Shown here one piece after another: positions 1-8,112 of a stretch of 9,968 nucleotides of DNA; position 1 is the first letter of the stretch, and every line of letters begins with the position of its first letter. The notes beneath the pieces were generated by a model, which searched no databases, had not been told where the DNA came from, and saw nothing but the letters and a program-made list of their open reading frames with translations. The stretch is from NCBI GenBank assembly GCA_903835865.1, contig CAILON010000246.1:1-9968 (forward strand), read 5' to 3'. Source of the DNA: an uncultured beta proteobacterium. Its GTDB lineage: Bacteria > Pseudomonadota > Gammaproteobacteria > Burkholderiales > Burkholderiaceae. The translations under genes were made by a program, and so were the position numbers.

Positions 1-286
1 AAAAATTTCAATGCTGGTGGGCATCAATAAAGACACCATTGGCATGAAAACCGAACAGGGATATGCCATTGACACCAAAAGCCTTAGCTCAGAAGTAACC
101 GTTGAAAATGGGGGCACTGCCATCATTGGGGGAATTTTTCAAACCACAGAACGTGAGGATGAGGTGAAAGTACCCCTCCTGGGAGATATTCCCATTATTG
201 GTCATTTATTTCGCCATAAATCCAAATTACAAGATAAAACTGAGCTACTGGTCTTCTTAACGCCCACCGTTCTCGACAAACCCTAA
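1..286 (+). CDS. pilQ: Type IV pilus secretin PilQ, C-terminal end (partial)
   Basis: This is the last 94 or so codons of an outer-membrane secretin; the 5' part lies outside the window and the first complete codon starts at base 2. Secretins form the multimeric gated channel through which the type IV pilus fibre crosses the outer membrane, which also serves twitching and DNA uptake. The visible part has the secretin-family core: a VENGGTAIIGG segment (the beta-hairpin region preceding the signature) and the classic VPLLGDIPIIGHLFR signature, followed by TELLVFLTP, the usual C-terminal strand of the family. It ends in tandem TAA TAA stops. The position directly upstream of aroK and aroB matches the pilMNOPQ-aroK-aroB order known in many beta- and gammaproteobacteria, which favours PilQ over a type II secretion GspD. 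The PilQ assignment is strong on motif plus context; the N-terminal AMIN and secretin N domains cannot be checked here. Confidence 0.93.
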   Translation, partial: KISMLVGINKDTIGMKTEQGYAIDTKSLSSEVTVENGGTAIIGGIFQTTEREDEVKVPLLGDIPIIGHLFRHKSKLQDKTELLVFLTPTVLDKP

Positions 287-298
287 TAAAATCGAAGG

Positions 299-823
299 GT
301 GAACTCTTCAACCAACAATATCTTCCTTATTGGCCTTATGGGCGCCGGAAAGTCGACTGTTGGAAAAGTTTTGGCAAAAAAATTAGGGCGCCGATTTCTC
401 GATGCAGATCACGTCATCGAAGAACGTTGTGGCGTCAAGATTCCTGTCATCTTTGAAATGGAAGGTGAAGAAGGATTTCGCAAACGTGAAGCGCAAACCA
501 TTCGCGAAATCACTGCCGAACATGACCTTATTTTGGCAACTGGTGGGGGAGCCGTTTTGCTACCAGAAAATCGCCAAGCATTGAGTGAACGTGGCACCGT
601 TATTTACCTGCATGCCAACCCCATGGAACTATGGCACCGCACTAAGGGCGGCGAAGGACGCCCCCTACTGAGAAGTGGTGATCCAAAAAAAATACTCGAA
701 AATTTATATGCAATTCGTGATCCCCTCTATCGCGAAATCGCTGACCATGTCATTGAAACTGGCAAACCCAGCGTAAATCAATTAGTCAATACCTTAATCA
801 TGCAGCTTGAACTTTCCAACTAA
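299..823 (+). CDS. aroK: Shikimate kinase AroK
   Basis: Cytoplasmic enzyme that phosphorylates shikimate with ATP to shikimate 3-phosphate, the fifth step of the shikimate (chorismate) pathway. The 174-residue protein has normal family length. The Walker A loop GLMGAGKST is at residues 12-20. The shikimate-binding pair D35/D37 sits in [10 protein letters not shown]61 follows EEGF, and the glycine triplet is GGG 82-84. The lid arginine is R121 in GRPLL, and R140 in RDPLYREIA is the second conserved arginine. The start is GTG at 299: the only other in-frame initiator of the common kind, ATG 338, lies inside the P-loop, and the upstream frame is closed by the pilQ stops at 284-289. A GAAGG run directly abuts the GTG, closer than a normal Shine-Dalgarno, so translation may depend on coupling to pilQ, which stops 12 bases earlier. 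aroB follows after 5 bases. Confidence 0.97.
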   Translation: MNSSTNNIFLIGLMGAGKSTVGKVLAKKLGRRFLDADHVIEERCGVKIPVIFEMEGEEGFRKREAQTIREITAEHDLILATGGGAVLLPENRQALSERGTVIYLHANPMELWHRTKGGEGRPLLRSGDPKKILENLYAIRDPLYREIADHVIETGKPSVNQLVNTLIMQLELSN

Positions 824-828
824 ACACT

Positions 829-1914
829 ATGATGAAAACACTTGAAGTTGATCTTGGTAGCCGCAGTTATCCCATTTACATTGGGCCTGACTTAATTGAT
901 CAACCCGCTTTATTTAGCGCCTGTGAAAAAGCGACATCTATTTACATTGTTACTAATACAACTGTTGCCCCACTTTACGCGGAACGCCTCAGCAAAACCT
1001 TAGCAAGCTATGGCAAGGCTGTAAGAACGATTGTCTTGCCAGATGGAGAGTCTTATAAGGATTGGAAAAACCTTCAATTGATTTTTGATGATCTATTGAA
1101 GTTTGGGGCTGATCGCCAAACCATGTTGGTGGCATTGGGTGGCGGAGTGATTGGTGACATGACTGGCTTTGCTGCGGCAAGCTTTATGCGGGGCGTGCGC
1201 TTTATTCAAGTTCCAACGACCTTGCTAGCGCAGGTAGATTCCTCAGTAGGTGGAAAAACTGGCATTAATCATCCGCTTGGCAAAAATATGATTGGGGCCT
1301 TTCATCAGCCAGTTGCAGTGGTTGCTGATTTAAATACCTTAAAGACATTGCCTCCGCGTGAACTCTCGGCTGGCCTGGCTGAAGTAGTTAAGCATGGCGC
1401 TATTGCCGATGCGGTATTTTTAGATTGGATTGAAGCGAATGCCTCAGCTCTATTGGCATGCGATACCAATGCCATGGCTCACGCCGTTCTACGCTCCTGT
1501 GAAATTAAATCTGCCGTGGTTTCAGCAGATGAACGAGAGGGCGGTATTCGTGCCACCTTAAACTTTGGCCACACCTTTGGACACGCCATCGAAGCAGGTA
1601 TGGGATATGGCGCATGGTTACATGGCGAAGCAGTAGGCTGTGGCATGGTAATGGGTGCCAACTTATCTTGCCGCCTGAATCACATCAGCAAAGCAGATTT
1701 GGAGCGCTTAACCAAGATTATTCAGTCCATGAACTTGCCAATTGAACCGCCAAAATTTGGCGCAGCCCGCTACATGGAACTCATGCAGGTAGATAAAAAA
1801 ACTGAAGGCGGGCAAATTCGCTACGTAATTCTAGAGAAGATTGGTAAAGCGCAAATCAAGAGCGTGCCAGATGCACAGGTTATTGAAACTTTAGCAGCCA
1901 CAGGTGCCGCCTAA
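829..1914 (+). CDS. aroB: 3-dehydroquinate synthase AroB
   Basis: Cytoplasmic, NAD-using, divalent-metal (usually zinc) enzyme that converts DAHP to 3-dehydroquinate, the second step of the shikimate pathway. At 361 residues it is almost the length of E. coli AroB. The NAD-binding glycine-rich stretch [11 protein letters not shown] is at residues 104-114, followed by [17 protein letters not shown] (129-145) and GKNMIGAF (151-158). The metal ligands expected for the family are all present: E185 in [10 protein letters not shown]248 in NFGHTFGHA and H265 in HGEAVG. ATG 829 is followed at once by a second ATG at 832, so the true N-terminus may be one residue shorter. No good ribosome-binding site is visible in the 5-base spacer, which suggests coupling with aroK. 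The gene ends 9 bp from the convergent cyaY. A dgt-like gene often follows aroB in relatives (from memory) but is not here. Confidence 0.97.
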   Translation: MMKTLEVDLGSRSYPIYIGPDLIDQPALFSACEKATSIYIVTNTTVAPLYAERLSKTLASYGKAVRTIVLPDGESYKDWKNLQLIFDDLLKFGADRQTMLVALGGGVIGDMTGFAAASFMRGVRFIQVPTTLLAQVDSSVGGKTGINHPLGKNMIGAFHQPVAVVADLNTLKTLPPRELSAGLAEVVKHGAIADAVFLDWIEANASALLACDTNAMAHAVLRSCEIKSAVVSADEREGGIRATLNFGHTFGHAIEAGMGYGAWLHGEAVGCGMVMGANLSCRLNHISKADLERLTKIIQSMNLPIEPPKFGAARYMELMQVDKKTEGGQIRYVILEKIGKAQIKSVPDAQVIETLAATGAA

Positions 1915-1923
1915 AAGACGGTG

Positions 1924-2307
1924 CTAATCTTTTTTTAATTCAATGGTGATGGTCTGACCCGCTTGAGCGCTAGAAAACTGAGATAGGTCGCTTAATAACT
2001 CGTGCCCCGTTTTAGTATCCAGCCATAAGGGTTGAGACAACGACCCAGCCCAGCGATAGTGATAACCACCCGATTTGGCTGCAACCCAAATTTCATGCAA
2101 AGGTGGCTGTGTATTAACAACGATCACGCTTTTGTCTCTAAAGCGAATGTTGATGACATTTCCACCCTGGCGCTCTACATCCAAATCTAGGTCATGCACA
2201 TCATCGGCAGCCTCAAGCGCCATTTCAATAGAGTGCAATAAATGAGCCCCCAACTGATGGAATTGCCTGTCATCAATGCTTTCAACACTCAAATTATTTG
2301 GATTCAT
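1924..2307 (-). CDS. cyaY: Iron-sulfur cluster assembly protein CyaY (bacterial frataxin)
   Basis: Small acidic cytoplasmic protein of the frataxin family, which binds iron and modulates the IscS/IscU iron-sulfur assembly machinery. From the chosen start it has 127 residues; E. coli CyaY has 106. The N-terminal helix (about residues 15-35) ends in an acidic ridge with the pattern EAADDVHDLDLDVE. The hallmark strand region follows: VINIRF, then IVVNTQPPLHEIWVAAKSGGYHY (about 62-84), which aligns with E. coli QEPLHQVWLATKQGGYHF. The frame is open upstream to an ATG at 2352, but I prefer ATG 2307. The family does not have the extra 15 residues, an AGGG lies 7 bases before 2307, and the longer form would run through the region that must hold the lptM promoter. 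cyaY is divergent from lptM, as cyaY and lptM (yifL) are in E. coli, which supports both calls. Its 3' end faces aroB. Confidence 0.93.
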   Translation of the reverse strand: MNPNNLSVESIDDRQFHQLGAHLLHSIEMALEAADDVHDLDLDVERQGGNVINIRFRDKSVIVVNTQPPLHEIWVAAKSGGYHYRWAGSLSQPLWLDTKTGHELLSDLSQFSSAQAGQTITIELKKD

Positions 2308-2314
2308 CCCGGAG

Positions 2315-2318
2315 CCCT
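2315..2318 (-). promoter_or_regulatory. Ribosome-binding site that decides the cyaY start
   Basis: Read on the minus strand, AGGG stands 7 bases upstream of ATG 2307, whereas no comparable purine run precedes the more distal in-frame ATGs at 2352 and 2322 at proper spacing. This supports the 127-residue form of CyaY. Confidence 0.55.
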
Positions 2319-2321
2319 GCA

Positions 2322-2330
2322 TGCTATATT
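2322..2330 (+). promoter_or_regulatory. Candidate extended -10 promoter for lptM-lysA
   Basis: The plus strand reads TGCTATATT, an extended -10 element (TGn plus TATATT, one mismatch to TATAAT). Transcription would start near 2337, giving a leader of about 18 bases before the lptM ATG at 2355. No good -35 is seen at 17 bases; TTGGAT at 2298-2303 is too far away (21 bases). The element lies between the divergent cyaY and lptM starts, where a promoter is required. This is a reading of the sequence only, without experimental support. Confidence 0.42.
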
Positions 2331-2354
2331 CAATCATTCGTTTTAGAGACATTC

Positions 2355-2549
2355 ATGATAGCGATTATTAACAGAGCCCTTGGTATTAGCCTCCTAATAT
2401 CCCTTGTTGGATGTGGGGTTAGGGGTCCACTAATTTTGCCCATTATTCCGCCAGTTCCTCCAGCGCCTACAGCGCCTGAACCCAAAGGGATACTCTACCC
2501 ACCCCAGGCTCCCGAAGCCGCACAAACACCAACAAGCAATGACAAGTAA
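2355..2549 (+). CDS. lptM: LptM-like (YifL) outer-membrane lipoprotein
   Basis: A 64-residue lipoprotein. Residues 1-19 form a signal peptide (short N-terminus with R7, then a hydrophobic run GISLLISLVG) ending in the lipobox LVGC, so C20 is the predicted lipidated cysteine after signal peptidase II cleavage. The mature N-terminus CGVRGPLILP closely follows the family pattern CGLKGPLYFP of E. coli YifL, now called LptM, which assists oxidative maturation of the LPS translocon LptD-LptE. The rest is proline- and alanine-rich and probably unstructured, with three PP pairs. ATG 2355 is chosen over upstream starts because it gives a proper signal peptide; a further 5' extension would antisense-overlap cyaY. 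The frame ends inside lysA (11-base overlap), so the two are surely cotranscribed. In gammaproteobacteria the gene sits before dapF, here before lysA: both are in the DAP/lysine pathway. Confidence 0.88.
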   Translation: MIAIINRALGISLLISLVGCGVRGPLILPIIPPVPPAPTAPEPKGILYPPQAPEAAQTPTSNDK

Positions 2550-3837
2550 AGCCATTCCACTTCCTCTCTTAGCTGGATTTGCAGAGCGTAACGGCGCTTG
2601 GTATGCCGAAGAAGTTCCATTAGCAGATTTAGCAAATGAGTTTGGTACTCCGCTTTATGTTTACAGCAGGAAAGCGCTAACAGAAGCCTATCAAGCATAT
2701 GACCGCGCATGCGTGGATGCAAATGGTAAGCGACGCGCACGCGTTCATTACGCCATGAAAGCAAACAGCAATTTAGCAGTGATCGATTGCTTTAAACAAT
2801 TAGGTGCTGGCTTTGACTTAGTAAGTGGTGGAGAACTGGCTCGCGCTTTAGCAGTTGGCGCAGATCCTCAAAGCCTTGTCTTTGCAGGTGTTGGTAAATC
2901 AGCCGCAGAAATTGCACAAGCCCTTGAGGCTGGTGTGAAATGCATTAACGTGGAATCTATTGCCGAGCTTCATCAGATCAATCGCGTTGCTACTAAATTA
3001 AATTGTCGCGCACCGATTTCTTTACGAGTAAATCCCGATGTGGACGCACAAACACATCCGTATATTTCCACTGGATTAAAAGGAAATAAATTTGGTATTG
3101 CTTATCACGAAGTTTTAAAAACCTATCGTGAGGCAGCACAGCTTTCTCAAATTGACGTGGTTGGAATTGACTGCCATATCGGCTCTCAAATTACTAATAC
3201 CGCGCCCTACTTAGATGCCCTAGATAAAGTCTTGGACTTGGTAGAGCATTTGAAGAGAGAGGGCATTGTCATACACCATCTGGATCTTGGTGGTGGACTG
3301 GGCATTTCTTATAGCGATGAAACACCGCCTGATATCACTGAGTTCACCAATACCCTGCTCAACCGCGTGGCCGAGCGTGGCTTTGGACTCCTAGATGTCG
3401 TATTGGAGCCAGGTAGATCTCTTGTAGGTAATGCTGGTGTGCTTCTAACCAAGGTGGAATATCTTAAGCCTGGTGTTGAAAAGAATTTTTGTATTGTGGA
3501 TGCCGCCATGACTGAGCTCATGCGCCCCGCTCTTTATGAAGCACATCATGGCATTGTTCCGGTTCAAACTAAGCTGGCAAAGGCTTCAACTTACGATGTC
3601 GTTGGCCCTGTTTGCGAATCTGGGGACTGGCTTGGAAGAGATCGCCATCTTGCCTTAGAAGAAGGTGATCTGCTAGCAATCCTATCAGCAGGCGCCTATG
3701 GTTTTGTGATGGCCTCTAATTACAATACGCGTCCTAAGCCAGCTGAAATTATGGTGGACGGAAAAAATGTTTATGTCATTCGCAAACGTGAAAATATTAA
3801 AGAATTATTTGCAAGTGAAACGGTATTGCCAAAATAA
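2539..3837 (+). CDS. lysA: Diaminopimelate decarboxylase LysA
   Basis: PLP-dependent cytoplasmic enzyme that decarboxylates meso-diaminopimelate to L-lysine, the last step of lysine synthesis; its substrate is also a peptidoglycan precursor. The 432-residue protein is of fold type III (alanine-racemase-like barrel plus C-terminal beta domain). K74 in HYAMKANSN is the Schiff-base lysine. Phosphate and substrate sites follow: GFDLVSGGEL (91-100), DCHIGSQ with H213, the LGGGLGI glycine loop (250-256) and EPGRSLVG (290-297). CESGDWLGRD (359-368) carries the conserved catalytic cysteine that works across the dimer, and AGAYG (385-389) carries the PLP-contacting tyrosine. The start ATG 2539 lies within lptM and has no clear ribosome-binding site of its own, so translational coupling is likely. 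The gene is followed by an inverted repeat and then a strong intrinsic terminator. Confidence 0.97.
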   Translation: MTSKAIPLPLLAGFAERNGAWYAEEVPLADLANEFGTPLYVYSRKALTEAYQAYDRACVDANGKRRARVHYAMKANSNLAVIDCFKQLGAGFDLVSGGELARALAVGADPQSLVFAGVGKSAAEIAQALEAGVKCINVESIAELHQINRVATKLNCRAPISLRVNPDVDAQTHPYISTGLKGNKFGIAYHEVLKTYREAAQLSQIDVVGIDCHIGSQITNTAPYLDALDKVLDLVEHLKREGIVIHHLDLGGGLGISYSDETPPDITEFTNTLLNRVAERGFGLLDVVLEPGRSLVGNAGVLLTKVEYLKPGVEKNFCIVDAAMTELMRPALYEAHHGIVPVQTKLAKASTYDVVGPVCESGDWLGRDRHLALEEGDLLAILSAGAYGFVMASNYNTRPKPAEIMVDGKNVYVIRKRENIKELFASETVLPK

Positions 3838-3871
3838 TTCTGAAGGTATCGCTCAAGAAATTTTTGGCAAT
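3825..3871. repeat. Inverted repeat spanning the lysA stop codon
   Basis: ATTGCCAAAA at 3825-3834 is matched by TTTTGGCAAT at 3862-3871, a perfect 10 bp inverted repeat around a 27-base interior. The left arm is the last lysA codons and the TAA stop begins just after it. The right arm ends one base before the A-tract of the terminator at 3872. It could form a weak hairpin stacked on the terminator or protect the message 3' end. It lacks a U tract of its own. Confidence 0.5.
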
Positions 3872-3902
3872 AAAAAACCCCGCTGATATAGCGGGGTTTT
3901 TT
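3872..3902. terminator. Bidirectional intrinsic terminator between lysA and the cytochrome gene
   Basis: A perfect stem CCCCGCT (3878-3884) / AGCGGGG (3890-3896) closes a 5-base loop GATAT. It is flanked by six A on the left (3872-3877) and six T on the right (3897-3902). On either strand this gives a GC-rich stem followed by a U tract, so it can end both the rightward lptM-lysA transcript and the leftward cytochrome c transcript. This is the best terminator in the window. Confidence 0.93.
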
Positions 3903-3915
3903 ATTGCTTAGTTGA

Positions 3916-4641
3916 TTAACGCAAACCAGCCATGTAATCAGAAACTGCTTTCATTTCTTGATCAGAAAGCTTGGTAGCAATCGTAGTCATTTGGGTGCTA
4001 TTTTTACGAGTACCTTCACGGAAAGCTAACAGCTGCGCAGCAGAATATTCAGCCCATTGACCGCCCATACGCGGGTATTGATTTGGAATACCAGCGCCAG
4101 TCGGGCTATGGCAGGCTGCACATGCAGGAACACCTTTAGCAGCGATGCCGCCACGATAGATACTTTGACCTAATTCGATGGTGTCTTTATTTTGAGCAAC
4201 GCCTAATGAAGGCTCTTGTTTGACCAAGAAAGCAGCAATGTTGTTCATATCTTGATCGGTCAAGGTAGCAACCATACCCATCATGACCGGATTAGCGCGA
4301 GTGCCATCTTTAAAATTTCTGAGTTGCTTTGAGGTGTAGGCAGCATGCTGGGCAGATAACTTAGGCCATGTACCCGTTGCGCTCTGGCCCTTAGGGCCAT
4401 GACAAGTAATACAAGCAGTTACGCCACGACTTGCATCACCAGCCGAATACAAAGTCTCGCCAGCGGCAGGATCGACCTTTGGCTTACCGGGAACGGCAGC
4501 TTTGGCTTGAGCCATAGGGGCTGCAGGAGCAGCATCAGCGGCGATAGCTAGACCAGCAACACCGGTCAAAGCAAAGAATGAGAGGGCTACAAATCCAGCG
4601 CGAAAGCTAGTTAATTTGGAGATTTGGGAGGTTTGACGCAT
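3916..4641 (-). CDS. Di-haem cytochrome c4-type protein, periplasmic
   Basis: A 241-residue exported electron carrier with two c-type haem domains. Residues 1 to about 34 form a Sec signal peptide (K9 and R14, a hydrophobic core GFVALSFFALTGVAGLAIA, an AxA-type cleavage site). Haem-binding motifs are CITCH (77-81) and CAACH (174-178). Likely distal methionine ligands are in NPVMMGMV (about 118-124) and NSTQMTT (about 214-220), each followed by the family's LTDQDM or LSDQEM helix. This layout is that of cytochrome c4, which passes electrons from the bc1 complex toward terminal oxidases. Between the signal peptide and the first domain lies an Ala/Pro/Lys-rich stretch of about 35 residues, longer than in the Pseudomonas proteins as I recall them. 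AAGG 8 bases before the ATG supports the start. It is convergent with lysA and divergent from engB. The exact redox partner is inferred. Confidence 0.9.
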   Translation of the reverse strand: MRQTSQISKLTSFRAGFVALSFFALTGVAGLAIAADAAPAAPMAQAKAAVPGKPKVDPAAGETLYSAGDASRGVTACITCHGPKGQSATGTWPKLSAQHAAYTSKQLRNFKDGTRANPVMMGMVATLTDQDMNNIAAFLVKQEPSLGVAQNKDTIELGQSIYRGGIAAKGVPACAACHSPTGAGIPNQYPRMGGQWAEYSAAQLLAFREGTRKNSTQMTTIATKLSDQEMKAVSDYMAGLR

Positions 4642-4755
4642 TATGTTTACCTTGGCAAAAATTCCTAAAAGTGTTTGGGCCCTGCATTTACAACCTTTTA
4701 CCCAACACCATGAGATATTTCATGATTTTGCGTGATTTTACAATAGCTTCTGGAC
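4642..4755. other. Divergent spacer between the cytochrome gene and engB
   Basis: This 114 bp stretch, the longest gap in the window, must hold promoters for both flanking genes. On the minus side I see only the AAGG ribosome-binding site at 4650-4653 and no convincing -35/-10 pair. On the plus side TACAAT at 4739-4744 is a fair -10, lying 12 bases before the engB ATG. No repeats, riboswitch or small ORF is apparent. Confidence 0.5.
4739..4744 (+). promoter_or_regulatory. Candidate -10 element for engB-hemB
   Basis: TACAAT has one mismatch to TATAAT. Transcription would begin at about 4751, leaving roughly five bases before the engB ATG, so the message would be nearly leaderless. The hexamer at the proper -35 distance (about 4716-4721) does not resemble TTGACA. 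The call is therefore weak. Confidence 0.3.
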
Positions 4756-6424
<1,669 letters not shown>

Positions 6425-6438
6425 ATTCAGCGTACTTT

Positions 6439-8112
6439 TTATTGCGACTCAGTAATTTTTTTGAGTCGCTCATTAAAACGTTGCGGCGGCATGTAACCAA
6501 TCACTCGCTGGTCTTGTAGCTCTTGCGAATCTAGATTAAATATCAGAATTCCAGGTGGGCCAAATAATCCAAAACGTTTTAATAAAGCTTGATTTTCAGG
6601 GCTGTTTTTAGTGACATCGGCTTGCAGCAATACAAACTGTTGCAAAACTTTACTCACTTGTGGATTTGCAAAAGTATTCACTTCCATTTCTTTGCAACTA
6701 ATACACCAATCCGCATAAAAATCTAAGAGCACGAATTTTTTTTCTTCTTTTGCCTTGCTCAGTTGCGCTTCAAGTTGTGCTGAAGACTGAATCACTACAA
6801 AAGACAGGTCACCGACCTGATGCACTTTCTGACCATTCACTGTTTTTACAGAGCCTGCAACATCATTTTTTTGTAGCAAAGGTGATGCAATCCAAGCGGC
6901 AGTAGCCACCAGCAAAACACCTAGGGTACGTTGCAACCAGATCATCCAAATCCCTGTTGAGGGGATCAAAATACGTGCCTCGATGGCAATAAAAAGCAAA
7001 GGCAAGCCCATCCCTAAAGCCATCACAAACAATAGGCCTGCTCCCAAACTCATAGAGCCAGTTTGGGCAATAAAGCCTAAAACACCCGCCAAAGGCGCTG
7101 TAATACAAGGGCTTGCTACTAGAGTAGAAATGCCGCCCAAGGCAAAGGCCCCCAATACATTACCGCCTTCATGGCGCCCCGCCAGCCTATGTACACGCTG
7201 ATGCCAAGAATGGGGCAACCTGAGTTCATAAAGGCCAAATAAACTGCCTGAAAGGGCTAAGAGCAGGGTTGCGAAGGCCGCCAAAGCAATCGGGCTCTGC
7301 AAGGCTCTCTGGACGCTAGCGCCAAGTGCTGCCATTAAGACACCAGCCAAAGCGTAGACCAAAGCCATTCCCAAAACATAAGATAGTGCCAAAGCACTAG
7401 CGCGAGATTTAGAAACAGTTTTGCCACCTTGAGATCCGAAGATCACGCTCGACAAAATCGGCAACATGGGTAATACGCATGGAGTGAACGCTAAGGCCAG
7501 ACCCAAAACAAAAAAGGCTAAAAATAGATAGGCTGTAGAGGTGTACTCTAAAAATCGACCAATGGCATTCACGTCATCCCGCTCACGCCATAAATCTGCC
7601 AGCCCAAAATTGCCTTGAGTGCTATCCATAACGGCAGCCTCTAGTACCTCAGGTATGGGGGCGGCTTTTACTCCAGGTCCAGCCAGCAGAAACTTCAGGG
7701 TCATGGGTGGATAACAAATGCCCGCTTCAGCACAGCCCTGAAGGGAGACATCAATATGCACAGGCTTGCCGGGCAAAGACTTCACTTCCAATAAGACCAT
7801 GAAGGGCTGTTTATAAACCTGTAACTTTTTCTGAAAAGTTTCATCAAACTTTTCAATTCCCATTGGCAATGCAGGCTTGATATTGGCTAGCTTATTGCTC
7901 TGTGAACCGGCCTGAAACTTTAAGGACTCCTGATAGATGTAGTAACCCTTGGCAGGGATAAATTCAACTTCAATCTGATTGGAATTCTCAAGCCAACTTG
8001 CTTCTACTCGAAATGCTTTTTCAGGCGGCAGAAAGTCTTGTGCAGCAAATACTTGAACTGATAGCAGTGCAAGTAAAGCAATAACTGTTCTTAAAAAGGA
8101 TTGCATTCTCAT
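6439..8112 (-). CDS. dsbD: Thiol:disulfide interchange protein DsbD
   Basis: Inner-membrane reductase that takes electrons from cytoplasmic thioredoxin and delivers them to periplasmic proteins such as DsbC and the cytochrome c maturation thioredoxins. At 557 residues it has the full three-part form. Residues 1 to about 23 are a signal peptide ending VFA. The alpha domain carries C127 and C133 in QGCAEAGICYPP. The membrane domain (about 192-415, eight hydrophobic segments expected) carries C212 in TPCVLPMLP and C336 in SPCITAPL. The C-terminal thioredoxin-like gamma domain carries C470 and C473 in DFYADWCISCK. All six catalytic cysteines are thus present. Its ATG at 8112 overlaps the cutA stop by 4 bases (ATGA); a second ATG at 8106 is possible. 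The 3' end includes an inverted repeat. A role in haem-protein maturation fits the nearby cytochrome c and hemB genes, by inference. Confidence 0.96.
   Translation of the reverse strand: MRMQSFLRTVIALLALLSVQVFAAQDFLPPEKAFRVEASWLENSNQIEVEFIPAKGYYIYQESLKFQAGSQSNKLANIKPALPMGIEKFDETFQKKLQVYKQPFMVLLEVKSLPGKPVHIDVSLQGCAEAGICYPPMTLKFLLAGPGVKAAPIPEVLEAAVMDSTQGNFGLADLWRERDDVNAIGRFLEYTSTAYLFLAFFVLGLALAFTPCVLPMLPILSSVIFGSQGGKTVSKSRASALALSYVLGMALVYALAGVLMAALGASVQRALQSPIALAAFATLLLALSGSLFGLYELRLPHSWHQRVHRLAGRHEGGNVLGAFALGGISTLVASPCITAPLAGVLGFIAQTGSMSLGAGLLFVMALGMGLPLLFIAIEARILIPSTGIWMIWLQRTLGVLLVATAAWIASPLLQKNDVAGSVKTVNGQKVHQVGDLSFVVIQSSAQLEAQLSKAKEEKKFVLLDFYADWCISCKEMEVNTFANPQVSKVLQQFVLLQADVTKNSPENQALLKRFGLFGPPGILIFNLDSQELQDQRVIGYMPPQRFNERLKKITESQ
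6444..6469. repeat. Inverted repeat at the 3' end of dsbD, possible transcript-end hairpin
   Basis: GCGACTCA (6444-6451) pairs with TGAGTCGC (6462-6469), a perfect 8 bp stem with a 10-base loop. It covers the last dsbD codons and lies just past the hemB stop. Neither strand has a U tract directly after the stem, so it is not a standard intrinsic terminator. It is the only hairpin between the two convergent genes and could be a 3'-end stabiliser or pause site. Confidence 0.4.

Noticed and set aside
1906..1936. A possible terminator after aroB (CCGCC TAAAA GACGG plus T run)
   Set aside because: The stem has a central mismatch, only three outer pairs, and the T run is separated from it by about eight bases, so it is too weak to annotate.
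2308..2352. A longer CyaY starting at 2352
   Set aside because: Family length, the AGGG site 7 bases before 2307 and the need for an lptM promoter in this stretch all favour the shorter form.
2298..2354. An N-terminal extension of the lptM frame upstream of 2355
   Set aside because: The longer product would bury the signal peptide behind 19 polar residues and span the likely promoter; the lipobox distance fits only the 2355 start.
2495..2764. An 89-codon minus-strand frame opposite the start of lysA
   Set aside because: It opposes lptM and lysA, which have clear family motifs, and its sequence is Leu/Arg-rich shadow-type without any domain.
6863..7201. Two frames (minus 6863-7108, plus 6983-7201) within dsbD
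   Set aside because: Both are shadows of the hydrophobic membrane domain of dsbD, which is intact with all six catalytic cysteines.
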